A stretch of 64,000 nucleotides of DNA from Zopfochytrium polystomum (lineage: Eukaryota > Chytridiomycota > Chytridiomycetes > Chytridiales > Chytridiaceae): assembly GCA_025765615.1 (NCBI GenBank), contig JAIVFJ010000092.1:124001-188000 (forward strand), written 5' to 3'. Below the pieces are notes generated by a model that saw nothing but the letters and a program-made list of their open reading frames with translations, did no database searches and was not told the DNA's origin. The translations under genes were made by a program, and so were the position numbers. Position 1 is the first letter of the stretch, and the number at the start of each line of letters is the position of its first letter. Below, piece after piece: positions 35,407 through 47,455 of the stretch.

Positions 35407-37997
35407 TCACTTCCTACGCACGCGCGAGGACTTTGCCCTGTCGGTATGTTGGACTGCCATGTGATTGCTGTTGGGGATGGTGAGCGGTAGTTGAACGAGA
35501 AGGCATCGCAAAGCCGCAATGGAAATCCGAAATAAGATGAACGAAACTAACCGGAGTCCAGACTCCCGCTTGTATGATTTTCCGCAATATTGAATGGAAC
35601 AGGTAAATACGGCACCGCTCGCCGGGGTATCAGGCTCTGTCTCAACTTGGCTCACGCTCGCAACAGGATTCGGGTTCGTCCGTGGAACATCTGAAAGTGT
35701 GAGCGACGTTTCAGACGGCTGCTGTGGAGCCTGAGGCGACGCCGCGGAAGAGGGGAGATTATCGCCAAAGTCTTGTTCCACATTTAGTCCGAAGCCGTCA
35801 AATACGCCAAGGACGTCCAGTCGAACAGCCAAAGTTGAAGAAGTTGAAATGGAGACGTCAGTGTCGCTGGATCCGGTCAATGTGCTGGGCCCATCCATGC
35901 TGCTGACCGGGGAATCCATGCTAGCGTTCACAGCAATCCGTGGGGAACCCAATCCTCCGTTCTCGCCTTTCTTCGAACGCTTGCAAGGCTCTTCGTCCGA
36001 TCTTTCATCAAACCCCACGAACGCAGTTGTTGGCGAGTCTGCTGCAGGCGCCGCGTTCCACAGCGTGGGATCGAGAGGATCCTCGTTAATGAAATCCTCC
36101 CAGCTTCTCTCGTCTATGAACATGCTAGAGGCGGCAAGTGGGGAGTATACTTTGGGGGCTTGCTCTGCCACCTCGACTGAGTGGTGCATCGTCAGATAAT
36201 CGTTGTGGTCACTCGCAAAGGAGCTCTGCCTCAGAATGGCTGACGCACTCGCCACAGCAACAGCGGCGGCGGCAGCCGACGAAAGAGTCAACTCTTCGAG
36301 TGCAGCAGCGTGAAGCACAGACACGTCACTCGCACGCTCATCGCTCAACTGGGAAGAAGAGGGCAAACCTACTCCACCAAAAGCCAAAAATGCTTGTGAT
36401 TCGAACGCGCTGCTGTCGAATAAAACCCGAGAGGTGGAGCCGAACTCATTGAGTCCAAACATCGTACCAGTAAGCCCAGAAGTCGGCCACTCCTTTGGGC
36501 CCTCCCGATCGTCGTTCCTCACGTCGGCATCAGCCAAAGCTTCTTCGCTGGTTGAACCGGTGGAGACGGCAGCCACTTGGACGTCTGTAACGGAAAATGT
36601 CTCGCGAGTTGGAGTTGTCTGGGTCGAGCAAGTTGCCATAGACACTTTGCGAGTTGCAATCTCTGCCACTCTCGGTGCACCTTTCCGAGATTTGGACTTT
36701 CGGCGCTCTTTCAGTTGCTCCGCCATTTGATTTGCTGAACGCCTTTGTTAGATGCAGTCTTTGCGATCGAAAACTCACCTTGGCCTTCCGCGTCTGCTGC
36801 TCTCTTCGCTGCTTCGGCTTCGATCGAGATCTGGCGACGAAGCAAGTCAGCCGCCTCCACTACAATGAAAGACTTTATTTCCGTCGATCGTATTTTTCCT
36901 GGCGTTTTGGGCTCCGACCGCTGAGGCCGTTCAGCAGGAGATTGGGTGCGGGATGTAGGAGTGGGAGTGTCGGTTCTATAGCGGTCGGCTGTGCTTGAGC
37001 CAAGGGACCAGGATGATCCTGGTCTTCGGCCTTTTCCGATCGTATCAGAGGATTCATGCAGCGATGATACTCGAACGGGAGTAATGGGGGTGGCTGGCAG
37101 GTCTCCACCGTCTGACTTCCGCTTTTTGCGAACTGGTGTAAACGCAGACCCACCAAGGTCATCTCCAAGCATACCACGGCCAGATCGCGAAGGGGGCGAA
37201 GGTGAAGAATCACGCTCGTCTCGAGAGTCCAGTGAACGAGACGTCGCGGACGAGGACGAGTCGGCAGATGCATACCTGCGCAACGGCGGTGTCTCCGGTG
37301 TGGAAAGCACGCAATTCATTGAATCTGCTCGTCGTGCCTTGGGTTTCACCGGCGTCGTTTGCGGGAAAAGAGCAATCGGTTTCTCAACAGCAGCGCTCTC
37401 AAAAGAGAAAGAGTCGCTGGATGAGTGCGGCACAAGCGGGACAAAATCGGATCTCAAAGGGTGGGCGGAAACATTTTGTCGGGTTCTGGTCTTGGAAGTC
37501 GGCGTCTGCTCTGGAATAGGTGTGTAGCACTTTAGAATGGTTTCGGGGGATGGTGAGGGCGTCCACATGATATGCGGCATTGGACGCTCCGAGTTTGATG
37601 CGGCAAACATAGTCGCTACCCCTCCATCCTCTCGCGAAGACGAACAGCGTCTGGGGGTCGAGGAAAATGATCGGTCCCAGTCCGCCGCAAACTCTGCAAC
37701 AGCTGCTGCAACAGCTGGACCCATCGATGGTGTTGGCGGTGCACCCATGTGAGCGATACTGTTATGACGAACGAACGCTGTGATAGTGAAGGTCTTTTCG
37801 CAGCAGCGAACTGTTGCAGGTGTCGAAAGGCGTGATTGTGGGCAGACGGATTGGTCTGACGATGGAGAGGGTAAAACGTCGGGTGGGGGAGACAGAGGGC
37901 GAGAGGCTCTCGCGCTTGACCTCAAAGAGTCTGGGGCGACTTGACGAAGGCATCTGATAGCGGGACAGGAAGGTGTGAGTGTGTGTGGGCTCTGCAT
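35407..37997 (-). CDS. C2H2 zinc-finger protein with a disordered Ser/Thr-Pro-rich body, 3 exons
   Basis: Exons (coding order): 37997-36779, 36734-35552, 35467-35407; phases agree, giving 820 residues. The chosen start is MQSPHTLTPSC; the frame stays open upstream to 38189, so an earlier start is possible. The first half has many SP/TP sites and a basic TPVRKKRKSD stretch that looks like a nuclear localisation signal. A short basic helix AEQLKERRKSKSRKGAP marks the exon 1/2 join. The only structured domain is a C-terminal C-x4-C-x12-H-x4-H finger (CSIQYCGKSYKRESGLRNHM...H), split by the last intron. Intron 1 is only 44 nt. Sequence-specific DNA binding is implied; the multiple TP sites suggest CDK or MAPK control. 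The family is not further identified. Confidence 0.75.
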
Positions 37998-39945
37998 TTT
38001 GCTGGTGTTCAAGGAGGGTTGGGATACAAAAATTTGTCTCCCAAAGAAATTACTCATCAACAATTTGGTGGGGTGGGATTCGGACCCAAGCCAAGTCACG
38101 AAACTTGGTTTCAGACAACACCTCCAGACAACGTCCGGCGAGGGAGGGAGGGAGGGAGGGTGTGTGAGGATTGGGCGGGGATCGGCCATCTTTCGGGAAG
38201 CCAGGTCCCTAAGAATAGCGAGATTTCAACGCCGCATCACAGTACGACTATCCGCCGCAACGTGACGCGTGATCGAAACCAGTATGGAACGCCGAACGAA
38301 GTGGGTGCAGAAAGGGAGGTAGCAAAGAAAAAGCGGGGCCAACATTCCAAAGGACTTCGGACGATCGTCTCGCGGTTGAAAGGGGGGTGCAATTTAAGCC
38401 TAGCCCGCCATCTCACAACTCACCCTCGCTCCCCCAGCACGGGGCCGACAACTGCCAGTGGACCCTGGGGTCCACCGGTAGTCGTCGGTTGGGCCCTGGG
38501 GTTCGGTCTGGATTCGCCCGAAGCTGAAGCAAATAGTCGGGGTGGGTTCCACCTGTTCCCACCCGCCATAGTTTACGTGACAAACGGACAGCGGAGAGCA
38601 ACGGCCGCGACGGACAGCGGTTAACGCGGCCGTACCAAGCGCACAATGTCGGAGGTGTATGCTTGCAGGCGCTGAGCGCGAACAAGGGGAGGTGGGAGCG
38701 GTGAATAGCGGGAACAAGAAGGAGAGGCGGGGTTCTACACGGATAGTGGACCGGTCTACGGTTGGTTGAGGGAGGGATGTGCCAGAATCGGACACGATGG
38801 GGAAGGACGGAGGGAAGACGGGGGTGTCTGTCTCCAGGAGAAAAGAAATGTGAGCAGGGGGAGGATCAGTCAGACGATGCGATCGAGGCCGACGCGACTT
38901 GCAGCGGCAGGTTGGGGAGGGGGGCAGTGAGGCGGGGCGATGGGGGGCGAGGTAGTGAGGCTGGGCAGTGGCAGGGGGCAGGCCGTGAACGCGGCAGAAA
39001 TCGCGTGCTGTTTGGGGGGAGAGTGCGGCCTCGAGGGAGGGAGGGAGGGAGGGAGGGAAGAGAGGGAGAGAGAGAGAGAGAGAGAGGAGACCGAGATGAG
39101 GATTTGTGTTGTTGACGGTTGAATGAATGCATTGGGTCTCGCGCGGCGCGCACTCTGGTTCGCTCACTTCGTTGCGCAATGTGGGCTGTCTGTGTGTGTG
39201 TGTGGGGGGGTTTGGTGGGTGATCGCCAAAGAGAGAGACAGACAGACAGACAGACTGACGGATCTGCTTGGGTCCTTTTTCACAAATTCAATTCTCCTAT
39301 TCTCTGCTGGCTGTGCTAGCTAAGCTGTCTCTCTCTGCCTGTCCATCGCTCTCTCTCACTCTCTCACTCTCACTCTCTCTCGCTGTCTCTCTGTCTCGCT
39401 CTCTCGCTCTCTCTCTTGTATTGTGTGCTGTCTCTCTCTCTCTCTGTCCGACTCGTTGAGTTTTCCTTGTCAATGTCTAGCCAATGGATCGACTTCACAC
39501 ACAGACAGACAGCAGCGTGTCCGAATCCATTCAAGCAGTCCGGCAGAAGTCACTTCACATTTTGCGCTCTCTCTTTTCTTTTACATACATACATGGAATA
39601 ATAATAATATGGAAATTTTTGCAATTCCCCCCCCCCACTGGACAGCGTGTTGTCGCGTGCCAGCAGTCGCGGCAGTAAGGAGATCTATCTCAAAAAAGAG
39701 GGAAAATGAAACAGCACAGCCAAGCCAAGGCTCGCCCCCCAACAAACGCCGCCGCACCGTCTATCTCATTCTTTTAGTTAGTGCCCTTTGCAACGAACGC
39801 GTTGGGTTTCATCGGCGTGTGGCAAAGTTATCCAGCACGCAGACAAGGACGAGCAAAAGTCAAAGCCATGCCCCCACTCACGTCACCATTGCTCCTGCTT
39901 TTTTCTTGTGGCTGACAAGTGCCACACAACACACAGATCAAAAAA
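37998..39945. other. Intergenic region, low-complexity
   Basis: About 1.95 kb between divergent genes. It contains GGGA repeats (38140-38160, 39035-39060), GA tracts (39060-39090), a GACA tract (39236-39256), CT-rich DNA (39330-39445) and a C9 run (39628-39636). No conserved coding sequence was recognised. Confidence 0.5.
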
Positions 39946-40150
39946 ATGGGCAAGCGAAACCGCAACCCGCCGCCGCCCGTTGACTCGCCATCCTTCCTCA
40001 CTCAGACGCCCTTCCGCATCGTCGAGCGCGCGTTCAAGCGCAAAGCCACCCCGCTCCCCGCCCAAATCGCCGCGTCCATCGTGGACCCGCGATCGTACCT
40101 GCCCGGCCACGACGATCACCGCGACCACGCGGGCAAAGACCCTAACCACC

Positions 40151-40181
<31 letters not shown>

Positions 40182-41687
40182 CGACAACGACAACGACACC
40201 ACCCGCAACGACGGCGATCGGCCGCGCCACGGCGTCGCGGTCGTCGACATCCCCCACCCGGCGCTGCACTGCGCGGCCTTCCGCACGCCCCGAACGACTC
40301 CCGGCGCACCATCACCACCACCACCACCACCACCCCCCGCCGTCCTCCGCGCGCTCACCTTCTCCGCCTACCCCGGCTTGATCGTAATCCCGTCTCCGTT
40401 CGACCCCACCGCCGAGCGCGCCGTCATCCGCGCCTGCCTGGACGACTGGACCCGCCGCCCCAACGTCACCAACCTCGATACCCACTACGTCATTGACGGC
40501 GGCGACCCCGGTTTGTGGGGCATCCACGCGCGCGAGCGGGCCGCGCGGGCAGCGCGCGCCGCCGTCGGCGGGGCGGGCGGCACGCCGGACGAGGTCGTGC
40601 TGCAGCGACGCGAGATGGGGAGCGAGTTCGACGACGGCGGTGATGCGTACGGCGGAGACGAGGACAGGGACGGGGCCGGCGCTGCCGGCGACAAGCCGTC
40701 AGAACCCGCGAACCCCTCCACCGCCGCGGCCGCCCACCGCACGCTCTTCGTCGACCCGCCGACGTCCCCGACGCCTCTGCTCGCCCCGCTGACCGTCTCC
40801 GAGGCGATCAAGCGGTGGCGGTGGACGTCGGTCGGGCTGCAGTACAACTGGTCGACCAAGGAGTACCACATGGACCGACCCGTCCCGGTCCCGCCGCTCC
40901 TCCGCGACCTGTCGTGCGCGGTCGTCCGCGCGGTCGAGCGCGTCACGGGCTACTCGGCCGACCGGTACCGCCCCGAGGCGGGCATCATCAATTTCTACCA
41001 GCTGCAGGACTCGCTGACCGCGCACCAGGACCGAAGCGAGGTCGACGACGTGGCGCCGTTGGTTAGCTTCAGGTGAGGGGGTGTTTGTTATTTTTTTTGG
41101 TTTGCTACACAGTGGTGCGAACAGTTTTTAGGTTCTTTTCCCCAGAAACTGACGGCCCCTCCTCCCCCAAACCCAAAAAAAAAAAAAAAAAAAACCACCT
41201 CTCTCTTTTCAAGCTTTGGCCACGCGTGCATCTTCCTGATGGGCTTGCAGACACGGGAGGAGGCGGCGCCGACGCCAATCATCCTTCGCAGCGGAGACAT
41301 TGTCGTCATGTCTGGCCCGTGCCGCAGAAACTTTCACGGTGGGTTTTGCCTCGCGCGAGTTTCCCGCGCTCTTTATTTCTCGAACACACACACAAACGCA
41401 CACACACACACACACACACACACTCTCTCTCTCTCTCTCTCTCCCTCTCTCTCTGTTATTAACATCGTGCGTGTTTGCAACCGGCCTTCCCAGGCGTTCC
41501 TCGGATTCTCGCCGACACTCTGCCTGCGTATTTGCGGGCGCGGTCCCCCCTCGGCGATGACACGAAGAACGACGACGACTACGGCGCCCCCGACGCCGAG
41601 TGGGAAATCTACGGCGAGTACCTAGAGACGAGCCGAATAAACGTCAACGTTCGCCAAGTGTTTCCCTTTCTTACATCATCACCATGA
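39946..41687 (+). CDS. ALKBH1: ALKBH1-type Fe(II)/2-oxoglutarate dioxygenase, 3 exons
   Basis: Exons 39946-41072, 41214-41338, 41494-41687 give 481 residues. The catalytic set is present: YNWSTKEY, GIINFYQLQDSLTAHQDRSE with the HxD pair near 359-361, FLMGLQTRE, SGDIVVMSGPCRRNFHG with the distal His near 416, and RINVNVRQVF with the 2-oxoglutarate-binding Arg near 470. The H-to-H spacing of 57 matches human ALKBH1. ALKBH1-group enzymes demethylate nucleic acids (tRNA m1A, DNA 6mA, and AP-lyase activity reported). The N-terminal half carries an Asn/Asp/His-rich insertion (about 67-90) and an acidic insert (EFDDGGDAYGGDEDRD). The A19 run in intron 1 and CA/CT repeats in intron 2 flank the core exons. 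Substrate cannot be read from sequence. Confidence 0.9.
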
Positions 41688-41877
41688 AAAAATTGGAAAA
41701 AATAAAATAAAAATTGGGGAGGAAAAACATCCCAAAAAAAGAAAAAATCGGGTTGCGAAAGAACAAAAAGAAAAGGAAAAAAAAAAGGAGGGAAAAAAAA
41801 GGAAAAAGAAAAAAACTACGAAAAAGAAACTTTCCGGTGCGAATAATCAACCTCCCCCCCAATCAAACCACACTGTC

Positions 41878-42906
41878 ATGCCGTTCTCGTCGCTGATCTC
41901 AAAGACGGCCACCCCGCACGTCTTCCTCACCGCCGGCGGCGTCTACTTTGTCGCCTTCTCGCTCGTGCGCCACTTTGTCCCGCTGCTCTTTGCCGCGCAG
42001 GCCCCGCCCCTGGCCTTTGCCCTCGACTGGGACCCCGCCGCCGTCCGCGGATACACACAAGCCGACCTCGCCGCAGCCGCTTCGACGCAGTTCCTCGCTT
42101 CGCCCGCCGGCCAGGCCGCGCTGCTCACCACCGCTGGCTTGCACGTTCTGTGAGTGACGGGGAGGGGGAGTGTTTCTTTTCTGTTATTTCTTGTGTGTGT
42201 GTGTGTGTGTGTGGGTTTGTGTGTGATTGAAGGAGTGAGAGAGAGTGTGTGTATGAGAGTGCAAACTTTTGGTACGCTCTCTCTTCTTCTTTTCTTTCGC
42301 TCTCTCTCTCTCTCTCCGTCTCCCCCTTCTCCCTCCCCCTCCCCCCACTGGTTTGTAGGTCAGCTGGTGGGGGACGATCGCGAATCGCGCGATCGCTACT
42401 TCTTCTATGGTTAATCCATCCGTTGTGATTTGTGTGATCGCCTCTTCATTGATTGATGCCCCCCCCCCTTTCACTCATTCCTCCTTTTTTCCTCCTTTTT
42501 CTTTTCTTTTGTTGTTACTCAAACCAAAACGCGTGTCGTTCCCTTTCCAAACAACAACAACAACAACAAACAAAGCTCCACAATCTCGTTCGCGGTCGCG
42601 TCGTCGATCCTCATCTTCTGGTTCGCGCGCTCGACCGCGCCTGCGCTCGCGTCCCTCAGCGTCCTGCCGTACGCCCTGCTCCTCGTCCACCTCGCCGAGT
42701 CGCCCGTCTTCGCCCTCGGCCTCCTCCAAAACAACTCGGAGCTCCTCGCCTTCGCCGCCGGCGTCTCGCCCTACCGCGGCGTCGCCGGCGCCGCCGTGTC
42801 GGCCCTCGCCGCCGTCGCCGGGCTCGCCATCCTCCGCGACTGGGGCGTCGGCATCGGCAGGGACGGGCGACAGAAGATTGCGGACCCGAAGAAGAAGAAG
42901 CTGTGA
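41878..42906 (+). CDS. Small multi-pass membrane protein with a di-lysine ER-retrieval tail, 2 exons
   Basis: Exons 41878-42149 and 42576-42906 (426-nt intron) give 200 residues. There are about four hydrophobic segments: VFLTAGGVYFVAFSLVRHFV, LLTTAGLHVLSTISFAVASS, LPYALLLVHLAESPVFAL and GAAVSALAAVAGLAIL. It ends ADPKKKKL, which satisfies KKxx (Lys at -3 and -4), so ER/Golgi retrieval is likely. No family is recognised. The exon join was placed at CT|gtgagt and acaaag|C because it keeps frame and continues the hydrophobic segment. Confidence 0.7.
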
Positions 42907-43003
42907 ATCTGAAATGTGGATGTGGATCGTGTGTTGGTCGTGGTCGTGGTCGTCGTAGTCGTCGCCATGGGAGGTGCGGGGCGGGTGGTGTGAGAGAAGC
43001 GTG

Positions 43004-43059
<56 letters not shown>

Positions 43060-43303
43060 AGTGTGTGTAGACTGTGTGACGGTGTGTGAGTGATTTTCCT
43101 CCCCTTCTTGTTCTTCAGCTCTCTCGTTTCCAATCGCCGGTTTCTCCTTGTTTCCTTTTCCCCCCCCCTTCACTCCTCTCTCTCTTCTCTCTCTATTCCC
43201 TGTCTTGCGTGTGATGAAATTTGCCAAGGGGGCGGGGGGAAAAGCAGGGTCGGTAGATCGCATGGTCGCAAGTTTTTCTTAATGGACTATGAAGTGGTTC
43301 TTT

Positions 43304-43339
<36 letters not shown>

Positions 43340-43427
43340 GTTTCTTTGCGCCGCAGCGTGCGAGCGTTAAAAATGTCTTTGACTGGATAAATCTGCTGAA
43401 GGCAATGACGGTGCGAAGAAGATCACG

Positions 43428-43495
<68 letters not shown>

Positions 43496-44173
43496 AGGGA
43501 GAGGGATAGAGAGAACGAACTGAAGGGGATTGGGGTCAAGGTGGCATAGAAAAAAAAAGCTTTGCAAGGTGGGACGAGTCGGTCAGTCAGTCACGTGCGT
43601 CCGCCGTCAACTGCCGCAGCCAGCCACCAAGCGTCAAGCCGAGCCGCAGCAGCAGCAGGCGCAGCCGCCGCATCCGCCGCAGCCGGCCGCCCCCGTCCGG
43701 TCCCGGCCCCCCGGCGTACGCAGCCTCCGCCCGCCGCAGGCGCGTTGTCGGCGTCGTCGTCGCTGTCAGCTGTCTTGTTCTTCTTCTGCGTGTCGTCGTT
43801 GTCGTCGTCAGTCGTTTCGTCCGTCGCTCGCCAACGTCCCCTGCGCCGCGAGGCTGCTGGCGAGCTTCCTGGCGTCGCGTGGAAGGCGGAAGAGGAGCGA
43901 GCTAGCCCGTCGCCCTCCCCCGGCTGCTCTACCCCAAAGCCCCCGTTCCCTTCTGCCCCCCATCACGATCAGCGTTCCCGTTTCGTCCCACACCGACGGA
44001 CACCCTTTCCACCACCCCCCACACCCAGCAGCACAAACACAGGGTGCTGCTTTGGCTTGCTCATCATCGTCATCGTCATCATCATTGCACCCGTGGGTTG
44101 CCTGGCTGGCTGGCTGGCTGGGCTGGCGTTTTTCGTGTCCGCCGCGTCCGCGTCCACACCCTTCCGCTACGCC
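42907..44173. other. Intergenic region with (GT)n, T-run and (GA)n-(GT)n repeats
   Basis: About 1.27 kb without a supported gene. It contains a (GT)n tract at 43010-43050, a T run of about 30 (43309-43338), a compound (GA)n-(GT)n tract at 43434-43492 and GC-rich pyrimidine DNA leading to the next start. The 600 bp before 44174 is open in the same frame, so a longer N-terminus cannot be excluded. Confidence 0.55.
43434..43492 (+). repeat. Compound (GA)n-(GT)n microsatellite
   Basis: GAGAGA for about 28 bases changes directly to GTGTGT for about 30 bases. Confidence 0.95.
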
Positions 44174-47100
44174 ATGGCCTCCTCCTTCGTCCCTCGCCGT
44201 CATCCATCAGGATCGCAACTGTCACCCGTCCTTCCAGCACAGCAGCCGCCTCCGTCCTCACTGCCCTCGCCTCATCATCCACAACCCCCAACCCCTGCGA
44301 CCACAATCGCAACCGCAAACGCAACCGCAACCCCCCCGACGTTGTCCTCGCTGTATCCCCTTGTCGCTTTGGCGTCCTCGTCAGCGGATCCCACGATGCA
44401 CTTGGCTGCGGGAGCGACGATCCCTTTCTTACCACCACCACCACAAGGGACTCCCGCCGCCGCAGCCGCCGCCGCCGCCCACTCGCTTGCGCGCATGTCG
44501 CCCACGCCTCGGTCTTCCATGATGATGATTGCCCAACGACGACCGTCCTCCCCGGCGGTTTTGTACCACAGCGGACCTCTCCTCACGAATAACAGCAGCA
44601 ACAGCAACTTTCCAAAGAGCACTCATATCAACGAAGCCTGGCGATCCTCCTTTGCCTTCCCGCCCGCCGCCACCGCCGCCGCCGGAGTTTTCGATTCTCG
44701 CTCGTCAAGCCCCATTTTCTCGTCGCCGCCCGGCAACCCCGCGTCGCTCTCTGACCACCCTGCGGCGGCGGTGGACGCGACAACCTTCTCGCCTGGAAGC
44801 CAGGACGACTTTTTCGCGGCGATCGGCCACTCTGGCGTCAGAAAGCCCATGCCGTGGTTTCTCGAAATGAAGGGCACGCTTGCAAAATCCACCTCCGCCT
44901 CCGCCTCCGCCTCCGCCTACTCCTCATCGTCTGCTCCGAACTCACCCATCTCTTACATGAGCGCCGGCTCTCGCGCCGTCACCTTTGTCTACGTGCCGTC
45001 GCCGGCAACCTCCCCCGTCCCGGCCCCGTTTGACGTTGACCCATCGTTAGTCACGTCGGGGAACTCGTCGAGCCCGATACCCCCGGCATCGCCCATGCTT
45101 CATCGGGTGCCCTCGAACTTGTGGACCGTGCGGCACACGGCCTCGTCCTTGCGAAAAGGTATGAACTGTCGCGCTGCGCCAGTGTTTTGTGTGTCTTTCC
45201 TTTTTCTTCTCTTTTTTTGTTTTTCTTTCTTTTTTATTTTTTTTTATTTTTTATTCTTTTTTCGTGCTGCCTGTCTTCTGACCCGACATTGCGCAATATT
45301 CACAATGAACCACCCCCGGAAAAAAAGCGTCCACCGATTTGACGCAGCAGACTCCGCCGTCGCCATCTTCCACGCTTGCTTTCACCAACGCGTACGCACC
45401 GTCACGCTCTCCCATCTTGGAGCCCGATCGAGGGGGTCGGGCGGACGGCGGGTCACGCCGCGCAGTATTGAGCGAGACGCCCTCGGCGGCGGCAGCGGCC
45501 GCCGCTTTGCCAAAGCGAGGGGATCAACACGCCGCCGCCGTGGTGGACCGTGAAAGCGAATACCCACCGGCGGACGCGCTCACCCCTTTGGCCGCGGCGC
45601 TGGACGCAGTAGCCACGAAAAGCATCATCGCGCGCGGATGGAACGGTGATGGGCCGCCACCGTCGGACTTGCCTGTGGCCGGAAAAGGCGCTGCTCCTGG
45701 CAGCAAAGAGCTCACTACCACCGTTCCTGCTGCGTTGATCGACAATGACCCGCCCAAGGAGCCCGACAATGTAAAGGCAAATGATGGAGCAGCAACTACG
45801 GGAGAAGGCCCTTCCGTCATCCCCGGCAAGCCGCCTGGTGACCAGAGCCCGGAGTTTGACCGGTTCCGCCAAAGCGGGCAAGTCGGTAAAGGCCCCTTTC
45901 GGCACGCGACCCCTCTCAAAGCACGCCCCAAGCGTCGTTGGTTCGGTGGGGAGGACGCACCGGAAACCCTGGAAGCTCAGCTGGTGGAAACAATCGAGTC
46001 CTCCCGGTCGCCGCTCCCGACCCTCGGTCCCCGTCTCATCTCTACCACCGCTGCCCCGGACTGCCCAGCGTGCGGCGGGACGCAGTTTCTTGCGGACTCT
46101 ACCGTGTGCAACGTCTGCTCTGGGTCCCGCGAGCCGACGCCGCTGTTCAACTCTCCGAATCGCAACTTTGACTTTGTTCGATCCCTTGGCCCGGTCATTG
46201 GCGGGGACCAGACCGCCGGAACCACGGCAAACGGCGGTCTTTCAGCCCCGGAAATGCTTGCCGCCATCGGCCTGACTGGCGCGGCGAAGCGCACTGGCTC
46301 CCGCATCGCAAAGGCGGTCGGCCAGCTGCGGATCCGTCGCAGCAGCGTCGAGTTTCACCCGAACGCCCCTGGCGACCCGGGACTCGACTCGTTGTTGTTG
46401 TCGCCGCCCTCGCCGTCGCCGTCGCCCTCGGCTTCTCCGCTACAGTCTCTCACCCGCTCGCTCTCGCAATCGCTTCGTACCAAAAAGGAGCTGTACGCGC
46501 GCAATCGCGCGTCCATGAGCCCGTCCCCGGACGGCGCGCCGTCCACCGCCACCGGCAGCCTCACCCGGTCGCTGTCCGCCGGCACCGCCGCCGCGTGGGC
46601 CCGCCGGCGCTTCACCGGTTCTCGCCGAGCAGGAGGAGGTGGCGGAGGTCCTCGCCTGAGCGTTGCGACCCCTTCGCTGGTGGTGGTCGACGCCTCGTCC
46701 GGTTCTCCCGGCGAAAACGGATTCAAGGACCGCACGGACGCGGTCGGGCCCCTCGCACCCGCCCCCGCTGCCGCTGCCGCTGCCGTCGCCGACCTCGGCC
46801 CGCTGCCGGCCCCGCTGCCGCCCCTGCGCGTGTCAAGCATCAAGCCGGCATCCGCGGCAGCTGTGCGCGTCGTCCCGCTCGCCGCCGCCATTCGCGCCGC
46901 GTCCGTGGCCACCGCCTCCGCCGTCGTCGTCGACCCCGCAGCGACACTGGACGCGTCGCCGACTCGTTCACCGCCGCCCCCTTCGCCCCCCGCCGCCGCC
47001 GCCGCCGCCGAAACCCGCATCTTTCGCGGGCTTTGGCTTTGGCGGCAGCCTGCCGCTGCCGACGCCGGAGACTGCGCTCGCCTTGGGCGGCGGCCAGACT

Positions 47101-47355
47101 CCTTCGCTGCCGCCGCCGCCACCGCCAAAGTCCGACGCCGTGGACCCGCCGGCGGTGGCAGCGGCGGCGGCGGTGACGGCGGCGGCCGACGGCACTCTGC
47201 CGCTGCCGCTGCTGTCGGTGGTGCCGACCCCACCGCCGCGCTCGTTCTCGCTGCGCCAGCAGCCGCTCGGCGCCACCACCGCCGCCGCAGCCGCACCGCC
47301 GCCGCCTCTTCGCGGCGTCCGCGTGCCGGGCGTGCCTCCTGCCACCTCCAGCTGA
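44174..47355 (+). CDS. Hypothetical low-complexity protein with a zinc-ribbon-like motif, 2 exons and a probable frameshift
   Basis: Exon 1 (44174-45158) begins MASSFVPRRHPSG and is Pro/Ser/Ala-rich. Donor AAAG|gtatga joins best to an acceptor after 45327, giving exon 2 to TGA at 47353-47355. The acceptor is poor, so the join is uncertain. Exon 2 contains CPACGGTQFLADSTVCNVC, a CxxC-x10-CxxC zinc-ribbon-like motif, then RNFDFVRSLGPVIGG, IRRSSVEFHP and Ser/Ala-rich runs. Around 46975-46991 the frame must shift by one base (likely one extra C in the C6 run 46986-46991) to keep a Pro/Ser/Gly protein (KPASFAGFGFGGS). Without the shift it becomes Arg-rich and ends at 47402. About 1003 residues. 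No family is recognised. Confidence 0.55.
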
Positions 47356-47413
47356 GCACGCCTGTCAGACAGCCCGTGTTCGCGCGTGCGCCGCGGTCTT
47401 AGTGGTGCGTGTA

Positions 47414-47455
<42 letters not shown>

